A DNA stretch of 64,000 bases from CAYLJJ01 sp964384025 (lineage in GTDB: Bacteria > Myxococcota_A > Bradymonadia > UBA7976 > UBA1532): assembly GCA_964384025.1 (NCBI GenBank), contig CAYLJJ010000004.1:74864-138863 (forward strand), in the 5' to 3' direction. The position numbers and the translations under genes are program-made. Of this stretch, positions 9,044 to 15,328 are shown one piece after another. Numbering within the stretch: the stretch's first letter is position 1; each line of letters opens with the position of its first letter. A model generated the notes under the pieces. The model searched no databases. It was given only the letters and a program-made list of their open reading frames with translations, and was not told where the DNA came from.

Positions 9044-10432
9044 ATGAAGAGAGCGATCCTCCGCACCCTACTCCTCCTGCCCCCCTTCCTTCTCCTGATG
9101 GGGCACACCGACTGCGCCCACACTCACTATAGCCTCTCTCTGAAACCTCAGGGTGAGGAGATGCAACGCCACTTGATCCTCCAGCGGCACTCAGGAGAAG
9201 CAGGGCAGCTCAAAGCCCTTGAGGTGAATCCTGAGGAGTTGAAGAAGCTCAAGGCCCTCTACCCAGAAGCCCTCGCCTCAAAGGATGGGGGTCAGGAGTG
9301 GTACTTTCAGGGACGCTGGACCCATCAAAGCCCCCAAGATATTGGCGGCGCAGGACACTATCTGAGATTAGAGAGTGAGATGGGCTGCTTGAGCCTCTAC
9401 TCAGAGCGCTTTCGCGGCCACTTGGATCAGGCAGGGCATCTGCGAGCGGGGCTCCAACTCCTGGATCAACTCCTGGATCTGGGCATCGCTTGGATGGACT
9501 TGGAGCTCAAGGATCAGCCTGGCCAAGCTCAACTCCACGCCTTCCTAGATGGTCCTCTGCGTCAAGATCTCCAGAACCTGGGCTTGATGGCCTTCCAAGC
9601 TATACGGCAACGTGAGCAGGGCCTGAAGAGTGGAGAGGCTCTCGCCGCCCGAGCCCTGCTCTATCTCCAGGAGCGTGGCCATCTGAGCCCCACCGCTCTA
9701 CCGAAGATCCTCTCAGCTCTGCACTACAGAGCTGAGCGCCAAGAGCAGGCCCTCTTCCAGATTCTACGCCGCCTCCTGGCTCGGGGAATGGGGATCCCCG
9801 ACGAGCAGCCGATCCCCAAAGCTCTCCGCTTCCTCAAGGGCTTCAAGAGCGTAGAGGCCCAGCTTGAGAGCCATCTGGAGCAGCACCCTAAGTATCAAGC
9901 TCGCCTCAGAGCCTGGGCGGTTTCAAAGCAGGGCCCTAAACCCAAGGCCTGGATCATCACCGAGGAGCTGGCTCAGCGCTTCCTGGAGCTGGAGTTTGCT
10001 GGCTCGACTCAGCACATTGATGTGCGCCTGAAGCTCCCGTTGAAGCCTCTCCGCAGCAATGGGCGCTGGGCACAGGAGCAGGGGTTGCTGATCTGGGATG
10101 AAGCTCCCTTCAAGGGGGGAGCAGCGCAGCCCTATCTGATCTACGCCGTCTGGAGCGAAGTAAACTCTCAAGCCCAAAAGCAACTCTTTGGCTCTATTCC
10201 ACTCCAGGGGGAGGCCCTCGCCCGCTATGTGCTCTGGCGCCAAGGGCTCTCCCCCCAGGAGGCGCAGGAGTGGGGGACCCTGCTCAAGAGCCTGAGAGCT
10301 GATGATAGCGCCCTAAACACCTTTCGCTTCTCTACAGATCCGCCCCCGGCCAAAAGGAAGGGGGTCAGCTTAGCAGATTTTCCCCGCAGGCTCCTGAAGA
10401 GGTCCAAGTCCATAGAGCAGGCTGAGCCCTGA
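9044..10432 (+). CDS. Exported protein of unknown function
   Basis: A 462-aa protein with a strong N-terminal signal peptide (about residues 1-24, Leu-rich). A Cys at about 24 is preceded by HTD, a poor lipobox, so the protein may be a soluble periplasmic protein rather than a lipoprotein. The body is Leu/Gln/Lys-rich and mostly helical, and I do not recognise the family. The ATG at 9044 is preceded by GGAG at a good distance. It stands alone between a divergent Cys-rich lipoprotein and the microcompartment cluster. Confidence 0.65.
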   Translation: MKRAILRTLLLLPPFLLLMGHTDCAHTHYSLSLKPQGEEMQRHLILQRHSGEAGQLKALEVNPEELKKLKALYPEALASKDGGQEWYFQGRWTHQSPQDIGGAGHYLRLESEMGCLSLYSERFRGHLDQAGHLRAGLQLLDQLLDLGIAWMDLELKDQPGQAQLHAFLDGPLRQDLQNLGLMAFQAIRQREQGLKSGEALAARALLYLQERGHLSPTALPKILSALHYRAERQEQALFQILRRLLARGMGIPDEQPIPKALRFLKGFKSVEAQLESHLEQHPKYQARLRAWAVSKQGPKPKAWIITEELAQRFLELEFAGSTQHIDVRLKLPLKPLRSNGRWAQEQGLLIWDEAPFKGGAAQPYLIYAVWSEVNSQAQKQLFGSIPLQGEALARYVLWRQGLSPQEAQEWGTLLKSLRADDSALNTFRFSTDPPPAKRKGVSLADFPRRLLKRSKSIEQAEP

Positions 10433-10635
10433 GAAGAACTTCAGATGCAAACAGATGGCTCTATATTGAAATCCAGTAAAAGGTGATCTTGTAAAACGAC
10501 TCCAAGAGCATTTCATATCTCGAAGATTTCATGTTAGCGCATATAAGAAATAAGTCTCTGCCCAAACCGCTTTATCTCCTCTATACTGCCTTGGATATAG
10601 ATTTTATGGTGACACTCTTTTGGAAAGGAGCGCTG

Positions 10636-11013
10636 ATGGAGAAGGTTGATCAACTCACAAAACTTCTCTCCCCTCGTTTTTTTAAAGCTCTGGGAGATCC
10701 CAATCGCTTGGCCATCTTGGTGCGATTGGCGACCTGCCGACGCCCCTGCTCTGTACGCAAGATCGCGGAGTGCTGCCCTGTGGATCTCTCGGTGGTTTCT
10801 CGCCACCTCTCTACATTGAGGAGTGTCGGTATCTTAGAATCTGAGCGGCGGGGGAAAGAAGTTTTCTATCGAGTGCGCCTGGAGTGGCTCACCGATCTCT
10901 TTCAGCAGTTGGCGGTGGCCCTGGAAGAGGCCAAAGAGACTTGTACGCGGGATTGCAGCTGTGTCTTTGATGATGAGCGTCGAGATCGTGTCCTGATCGC
11001 CATTCAGGACTGA
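10636..11013 (+). CDS. ArsR-family winged-helix regulator
   Basis: A 125-aa repressor-type protein. FFKALGDPNRLAILVRLA is the classic ArsR first helix, and CPVDLSVVSRHLSTLRSVG is the DNA-recognition helix-turn-helix, followed by the wing RRGKEVFYRV. Five Cys residues cluster in or next to the DNA-binding domain (CRRPC, CC) and at the C-terminus (CTRDCSC), so metal or redox sensing is possible. The ATG at 10636 is chosen because AAGGAG lies 5 bp upstream and because the frame upstream (open to 10531) does not look coding. It sits directly before two microcompartment vertex genes and may control them. Confidence 0.9.
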   Translation: MEKVDQLTKLLSPRFFKALGDPNRLAILVRLATCRRPCSVRKIAECCPVDLSVVSRHLSTLRSVGILESERRGKEVFYRVRLEWLTDLFQQLAVALEEAKETCTRDCSCVFDDERRDRVLIAIQD

Positions 11014-11030
11014 GGAGTCAGGAGCGTTGA

Positions 11031-11047
11031 TTCCCCCTCCAGGGGGA
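11031..11047 (+). promoter_or_regulatory. GC hairpin in the leader of the first BMC-P gene
   Basis: Five C and five G form a perfect stem (with a flanking T-A pair) around a 4-6 nt loop. It lies between the ArsR stop and the ATG at 11063. It is too short of U residues to be a terminator. It overlaps the region that would supply the ribosome binding site for that ATG, so it could modulate translation of the vertex gene. Confidence 0.3.
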
Positions 11048-11062
11048 TCTAAGCTCAACTGC

Positions 11063-11329
11063 ATGTATCTTGGACATGTTATCGGCACGGTGGTCGCCAC
11101 CGTGAAATATCCGGGCCTAGAGGGCTACCGCCTCCTCATCGTTGAGCCCATCAATGGCAAAGGGGAGGTCAACGGTCCAGCTCATGTCGCTGTCGATGTG
11201 ACCCAGGCTGGCCCTGGAGATCGGGTCTTTTTGGTGGGGAGTCGAGAGGCCGCCCTAGCCTGTGAGCCCAGCTTTATCCCTATAGATGCGGCCATCGTGG
11301 GTATCGTCGATGAGGTGGATCTGCCATGA
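11063..11329 (+). CDS. Bacterial microcompartment vertex protein (BMC-P, EutN/CcmL family)
   Basis: An 88-aa pentameric shell protein when started at the ATG at 11063. The family pattern is clear: LGHVIGTVVATVKYPGLEGY at the N-terminus, a central region ending in GPGDRVFLVGSREAA, and the closing strand AAIVGIVDEVDL. BMC-P pentamers cap the vertices of polyhedral protein organelles. Known family members begin within a few residues of the LGxVxGTVVAT motif, which favours this ATG. A TTG at 11027 has a better-placed GAGGAG and would add 12 residues, so the start is uncertain. The stop overlaps the next BMC-P gene (ATGA). Confidence 0.93.
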   Translation: MYLGHVIGTVVATVKYPGLEGYRLLIVEPINGKGEVNGPAHVAVDVTQAGPGDRVFLVGSREAALACEPSFIPIDAAIVGIVDEVDLP

Positions 11330-11595
11330 GACTTGCTAAGGTGATCGGCACGGTGGTGGCGACCATCAAACACCCCAGCTATCTAGGTCAAAAGCTCCTC
11401 CTCTGTCAGGTCCTAGATCCCCAGCAAACGTCCAACGGGGATGAGGTTCTGGCGATCGACCGTGCTCAAGCAGGGGTAGGTGACACCGTTCTCCTGCTCA
11501 CCGAAGGCAATGGGGTTCGACAGCTCATGGGGGCCAACGCCGGTCCCATCCGTAGCCTCATCGTGGGTATCGTCGATCAGATCGAGCTGCTATGA
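11326..11595 (+). CDS. Second BMC vertex protein (BMC-P, EutN/CcmL family)
   Basis: An 89-aa paralogue of the preceding gene. It has AKVIGTVVATIKHPSYLGQK at the N-terminus, a central AGVGDTVLLLTEGNG and the terminal RSLIVGIVDQIELL. Two distinct BMC-P proteins suggest specialised vertices or mixed pentamer types in one shell. It overlaps both neighbours by ATGA, so it is translationally coupled to the upstream vertex gene and the downstream aldolase. No hexameric (BMC-H) or trimeric (BMC-T) shell gene occurs in this window, so the rest of the shell must be encoded elsewhere. Confidence 0.93.
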   Translation: MRLAKVIGTVVATIKHPSYLGQKLLLCQVLDPQQTSNGDEVLAIDRAQAGVGDTVLLLTEGNGVRQLMGANAGPIRSLIVGIVDQIELL

Positions 11596-12383
11596 AAGAG
11601 GCTCAACTGCGTCGTGATCTCCTGCGCTATAGCCATAGGATGTTTAAGGCGGGTTGGGTAGCCAACCATGATGGCAACCTCTCTGCGCGGATCACTGAAG
11701 ATCGCATCGTCTGTAGCCCCACAGCCTTCAGCAAGGTGGAGGTTACGCTCGATGATCTAGTGGTCCTCAACCTCGCTGGGGAGCACATCGCCGGGCGACG
11801 GCGGCCCTTCAGCGAGATGGGGCTCCATCGTAAGATCTATACGGCGCGGCCCGAGGTGAGAGCGGTTGTACATGCTCACCCCCCCTTCGCGACCGCCTTT
11901 GGCGTCTCCCGCCCGCTCCCCCACCCCTTCCTGCCTGAGGCGGTGATCTCCCTCGGGGCAGAGATCCCCACTGTGCCCCTGAAGATCCCAGGAGCTACCG
12001 CAGAGGAGGCGCTGCTGCCCTTTATCAAGCGCTGTGATGCGCTCCTGATCTCAGGTAACGGGGTCCTGAGCTGGGGACCCGATCCAGAGACCGCCTATCT
12101 CCGCATGGAGTTGGTGGAGCATATCGCTCAGATCGCGCACTTGGCCCTACCCCTCGGGGGGCCTGAGTTGCTGCCTGAGGAGATGGTCTGGCGTCTGTTG
12201 CGTAAGCGCGGTCAGGCGGGCTTGAGCGCCCCCGAGGAGCCTACCGCAGCACTCCCTCAACTCCCAGAGGTGCAGAAGGCGACCCAAAAAGCCCTGGCAG
12301 GGCTCCCCCATATCGATCAGAGCCTCGCCCGGCGTCTGGCTGAAGAGATCGCCAAGAAGAGCCTCACTCAGGGGGGGAGATAA
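11592..12383 (+). CDS. Class II aldolase (FucA/AraD family), probable microcompartment enzyme
   Basis: A 263-aa member of the zinc-dependent class II aldolase/adducin family, which includes L-fuculose-1-phosphate aldolase. Visible landmarks are the N-terminal NHDGNLSAR phosphate-binding loop, Glu75 in FSEMGLH, and zinc ligands His94 and His96 in HAHPP. The third His, expected in the (N/H)HG motif, is Asn156 here (SGNGVLSWG). The catalytic domain ends near residue 208. An extra tail of about 55 residues follows: a Pro/Ala-rich linker and a predicted amphipathic helix (about 241-259). Coupling to two BMC-P genes implies an encapsulated aldolase that releases an aldehyde inside the shell. Confidence 0.88.
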   Translation: MKEAQLRRDLLRYSHRMFKAGWVANHDGNLSARITEDRIVCSPTAFSKVEVTLDDLVVLNLAGEHIAGRRRPFSEMGLHRKIYTARPEVRAVVHAHPPFATAFGVSRPLPHPFLPEAVISLGAEIPTVPLKIPGATAEEALLPFIKRCDALLISGNGVLSWGPDPETAYLRMELVEHIAQIAHLALPLGGPELLPEEMVWRLLRKRGQAGLSAPEEPTAALPQLPEVQKATQKALAGLPHIDQSLARRLAEEIAKKSLTQGGR

Positions 12384-12873
12384 ACTCCTCAGGCCCAGCC
12401 CAGCTGGGATCAGGCTCACACTCACACATATTGGGGTTGCCTACACAGAGGCTCCGGGCGTCACCCTGCCTCCGCTTTCAACCACAGCAGGGCACTCGCC
12501 GCAGACGCAGCATATCACCGCTCACGGCGCTCTAGAGGGTTCTCGCAGCAGAGGCAGCTCCTTGCGGTATCGGTGGTGGCCCCAGATTCCTGCATGATGG
12601 TGGACTCGCTGTAGCGTCTTTTCGGCGCCTCGCGCTGGCCTCTACGTCTGAAGAGAGTGAAACATCTGTTTCATCATCGTCACAGGAACAAAACCCAATG
12701 CAGATAAACAGAGAGAGCGCTCAACGCATCAAAACCTCCTCCTGGCTTCTCGCCTCTATCGGTCCAAAACACAGCTTGATTGAGAAAGTTGTATGATCGC
12801 TGGAGTATTCTGAGCCCTTGGATCGGTTCAGGCTCACTCCTCAAGCTTTAGAAACTGTGTTATTGAGGATTCA
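12384..12873. other. Intergenic region with a possible decayed Cys-rich gene
   Basis: No intact gene is seen in these 490 bases. On the minus strand, between about 12660 and 12380, three short open stretches in different frames are Cys-rich: SCLCCENP near 12550, CCVCGECP near 12505, and CVGNPNMCECEPDPSW near 12430, the last ending in a stop at about 12380. Together they look like one small Cys-rich protein broken by frameshifts. Chance cannot be excluded. The right part (12660-12873) is more AT-rich and should hold the promoter of the transglycosylase gene. Confidence 0.35.
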
Positions 12874-13473
12874 ATGTACGCTCTTCTCAGTTTTGTGCTC
12901 CTCCTCCCCAACCTTTTAGCGGATATCTATGTCACCGAAAAGGATGGTGTCCGCAGCATCAGCACTCATAAAACTCCAGGTGCTCGCCTCCTCTACCAGA
13001 GCCGAGAGCGCTCCAGTCCAAAAGGGAGGCGAGGCTCCAAGGGAAAACATCTCCCTCCTCCCAAGGATCGAATTAAAGCCTATCAGGGCTTTGTGCAGGC
13101 TGCCGCTGAGCATTATCAGCTGCCCACCGCGCTGATCTGGGCGGTGATGAAGGTGGAGAGCAACTTTCATCCCAGCGTGGTCAGCCATAAGGGTGCCATG
13201 GGGTTGATGCAACTTATGCCCAACACCGCTTCAGATATGGGAGTAGAAGACGCCTTTGATCCTCGACAAAACATCCTCGGAGGCGCACGCCTGCTGCGGA
13301 TCCTGGCCAATCGATTTCAGGGCGATTTAGTCCTGACCCTCTCTGGCTATCACGCTGGAGGTGGAGCGGTCAGCTCAGCTGGGGGGATCCCTTATTCTCA
13401 AACCGCTGAGTATGTCCGCCGTGTGTTGAACGCCTACTACAGATTTCAGAAAAAGGCCCCTGAGGCTCGATGA
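12874..13473 (+). CDS. Lytic transglycosylase (SLT domain)
   Basis: A 199-aa exported protein. A signal peptide (about 1-16) is followed by a short DUF4124-like start (DIYVTEKDGVRSIST) and a basic linker. The SLT/goose-lysozyme-type domain spans about 70-190. Motif I holds the catalytic glutamate (VMKVESNFHP, Glu95). Motif II is GAMGLMQLMP (107-116). Motif III, usually AYNAGxGAV, reads GYHAGGGAV. The enzyme would cleave peptidoglycan glycan strands in the periplasm to form 1,6-anhydro ends. The stop overlaps pgsA by ATGA. Confidence 0.92.
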   Translation: MYALLSFVLLLPNLLADIYVTEKDGVRSISTHKTPGARLLYQSRERSSPKGRRGSKGKHLPPPKDRIKAYQGFVQAAAEHYQLPTALIWAVMKVESNFHPSVVSHKGAMGLMQLMPNTASDMGVEDAFDPRQNILGGARLLRILANRFQGDLVLTLSGYHAGGGAVSSAGGIPYSQTAEYVRRVLNAYYRFQKKAPEAR

Positions 13474-14105
13474 AAAAAACTATCAAGGATGAGCTGTTCA
13501 ATCTCCCCAACCTCCTCACCCTGGGGCGCATCGCTGCGATCCCCCTGGTGATGTTGCTCATCTGGAAGGGAGAGCCGAAACACTGTGTCAGCGCCGCTTG
13601 GCTCTACGCCGCCGCGACCTTCACCGATTATCTGGATGGTTGGCTCGCGCGAAGGATGAAGCTGGTGACGGTGATGGGTAAGTTTTTAGATCCCCTCGCC
13701 GATAAGCTTCTCCTGATGGCGATGCTCCTGATGCTGGTCGCCCTGCATCGCTTCCCCGCTTGGTTGGCGGTGGTGATCCTCGCACGGGAGATGGTGATCA
13801 ATGGCCTGAGAGCCATCGCCGCTCAAGAGGGTCTAGTTATCCCCGCTGGAGAGGATGGTAAGATCAAGGCCGCTCTTCAGATGATGGGTACCCTCTTTCT
13901 GCTGGTTCATTACCGCTTGCCGGTCTATTTTTTGGGCATCTGGAGGGTGGAGATCGACTTCAATATCGCCGGCTTCTGGATCTTCGTGGGCTCGATGATC
14001 TTCAGCCTGAGCAGCGCTGCTCAATATTTTCGCTTCTTTTTTAAGGCTCTGGATGAGCGGCAAAAAGAGAAGGAGGCTCAAAATTCTTCTTGCAATCTCT
14101 CCTGA
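13470..14105 (+). CDS. pgsA: CDP-diacylglycerol-glycerol-3-phosphate 3-phosphatidyltransferase
   Basis: A 211-aa integral membrane enzyme of phospholipid synthesis that makes phosphatidylglycerol phosphate. The CDP-alcohol phosphotransferase motif DGx2ARx8Gx3Dx3D is perfect (DGWLAR at about 53-58, then G, D and D within GKFLDPLADK). The N-terminal FNLPNLLTLGRIAAIPLVM is typical of PgsA. Four to five hydrophobic segments follow. The start overlaps the transglycosylase stop, so membrane lipid and cell-wall functions are cotranscribed. A tRNA-Gly gene follows 25 bp downstream. Confidence 0.93.
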   Translation: MKKTIKDELFNLPNLLTLGRIAAIPLVMLLIWKGEPKHCVSAAWLYAAATFTDYLDGWLARRMKLVTVMGKFLDPLADKLLLMAMLLMLVALHRFPAWLAVVILAREMVINGLRAIAAQEGLVIPAGEDGKIKAALQMMGTLFLLVHYRLPVYFLGIWRVEIDFNIAGFWIFVGSMIFSLSSAAQYFRFFFKALDERQKEKEAQNSSCNLS

Positions 14106-14130
14106 GCCTCGCTAAAAAGCTCTCCACCAC

Positions 14131-14202
14131 GCGGGAATAACTCAGTGGTAGAGTGCGACCTTGCCAAGGTCGAAGTCGCGGGTTCAAATCCCGTTTCCCG
14201 CT
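14131..14202 (+). tRNA. tRNA-Gly (GCC anticodon)
   Basis: A complete 72-nt cloverleaf. The acceptor stem GCGGGAA pairs with TTCCCGC (14195-14201). The D-arm contains CTCAGTGGTAGAG. The anticodon stem CGACC/GGTCG encloses the loop TTGCCAA with anticodon GCC at 14163-14165. The T-arm is CGGGTTCAAATCCCG-like. The 3' CCA is not encoded, so it must be added after transcription. Confidence 0.96.
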
Positions 14203-14206
14203 CTCA

Positions 14207-14237
14207 AGGCCGGCTCAAAAAGAGTCGGCCTTTTTTT
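14207..14237 (+). terminator. Rho-independent terminator after tRNA-Gly
   Basis: AGGCCGGCTC and GAGTCGGCCT form a 10-bp stem with one G-T pair around an AAAAA loop. A run of seven T follows (14231-14237). It is placed just after the tRNA and probably ends the transglycosylase-pgsA-tRNA transcript. It is the clearest intrinsic terminator in the window. Confidence 0.9.
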
Positions 14238-14291
14238 ATGGGATCAAGTCTCCGCAATGGGCCTCTCTGAGCGCCTTTCTTTGGAGGTGCT

Positions 14292-15044
14292 GTGTATCGA
14301 GGTCTGCGCGTCGCGGTGGTGATCCCTGCCCACAATGAAGCTCAACTCCTACCCGTGACGCTTAGAGGGCTCCCCGACTACCTCGATGAGGTTATCGTCA
14401 TTGATGACGCCAGCGAGGATGAGACGGCGCAGCTGGCCCTTCAAGATCCCCGCCCTCTACACCTGCTCAAACACCCCGAAAATCGGGGAGTGGGCGCGGC
14501 GATCATCAGTGGCTATCGTGAAAGCCTCTCTTTAGGGGTAGAGGTGGTGGTGGTGGTGGGCGCTGATGCACAGATGGACCCAGAGGAGATGAGCCGACTC
14601 CTGGATCCTCTGGTTGAGGATCGCGCCGACTACACCAAAGGAGATCGCCTGGGACATCCAGAGCTGCTGCAACGGATGCCCTGGATCCGCCTCTTGGGCA
14701 ACCTGATCCTCTCTAGGTGGACAGCGCTCTCCACCGGCTATCGAGGTCTCCGTGATGCTCAGTGTGGTTATACCGCGCTGCACACCAACACCCTCGCGCA
14801 GCTCCCTCTAAGCGCGATCTACCCTCGCTATGGCTTCCCTAACGATCTGTTAGCCAAGCTTTCTGAGGTGGGCGCTCGCGTTCAGAGCTGTCCGGTGACC
14901 CCCATCTATGGTGAAGAGCGCTCAGGTTTAAGGATCTTGCGTGTCATCGGGCCGATCAGTTGGCTTTTGTTGCGTAACACTCTAAAGCGTTGGTGGCGAG
15001 GCCCCAAACTCTTGACGACATCAGATGAGCCCTCAACACTATAA
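14292..15044 (+). CDS. Family 2 glycosyltransferase (dolichol-phosphate-mannose-synthase type)
   Basis: A 250-aa GT-A fold glycosyltransferase. Landmarks are VVIPAHNEAQLLPVTL, VIVIDDASEDETA, ENRGVGAAIISGYRES and the metal-binding VVVVGADAQMDPEEM. No C-terminal membrane anchor is obvious beyond a short hydrophobic stretch (ISWLLLRNTL). It probably transfers a sugar from a nucleotide donor to a lipid carrier or a surface polysaccharide. The GTG start at 14292 follows GGAGGT with only a 3-bp spacer; no better start is seen. It follows the tRNA terminator as its own unit. Confidence 0.88.
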   Translation: MYRGLRVAVVIPAHNEAQLLPVTLRGLPDYLDEVIVIDDASEDETAQLALQDPRPLHLLKHPENRGVGAAIISGYRESLSLGVEVVVVVGADAQMDPEEMSRLLDPLVEDRADYTKGDRLGHPELLQRMPWIRLLGNLILSRWTALSTGYRGLRDAQCGYTALHTNTLAQLPLSAIYPRYGFPNDLLAKLSEVGARVQSCPVTPIYGEERSGLRILRVIGPISWLLLRNTLKRWWRGPKLLTTSDEPSTL

Positions 15045-15328
15045 GATTCCCAATCTCCTCTCAGCCTTCAGACTCAACAGAGCCTAAATTCCAAGAAGTT
15101 TGCTTTGCGGTAGCCTCTCAACCGGAACCGTGACTACGATGCGCTCCTAAGAGTTCTGGGAGAGGAATCGGAGTTGAGATCAAGGAGGCGGCGAAGTAAG
15201 CGCCAACACTGGAGGCGCTGGCGCCAAAGAGGAGCAGTGGGAGCACCACCGTTAAGGACAGTTCAACTTCGTGCGCTGACCAAGGCCCCAGGTCCTGAGG
15301 TAGATACAGTTTGGATGGAGATTCTTTG
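15045..15328. other. Intergenic region, possible small minus-strand ORF
   Basis: The region between the glycosyltransferase and polA contains a 73-codon minus-strand frame (15118-15339) with a hydrophobic centre. It overlaps the polA start region and has no recognised relatives, so it is not called as a gene. A 6-bp inverted repeat (AGCGCC/GGCGCT near 15199-15219) has no T tract and is not a terminator. The promoter of polA should lie here. Confidence 0.3.

Noticed and set aside
14131..14202. tRNA as an integration site for a genomic island
   Set aside because: No integrase and no repeated tRNA 3' end were seen nearby; flanking genes are ordinary.
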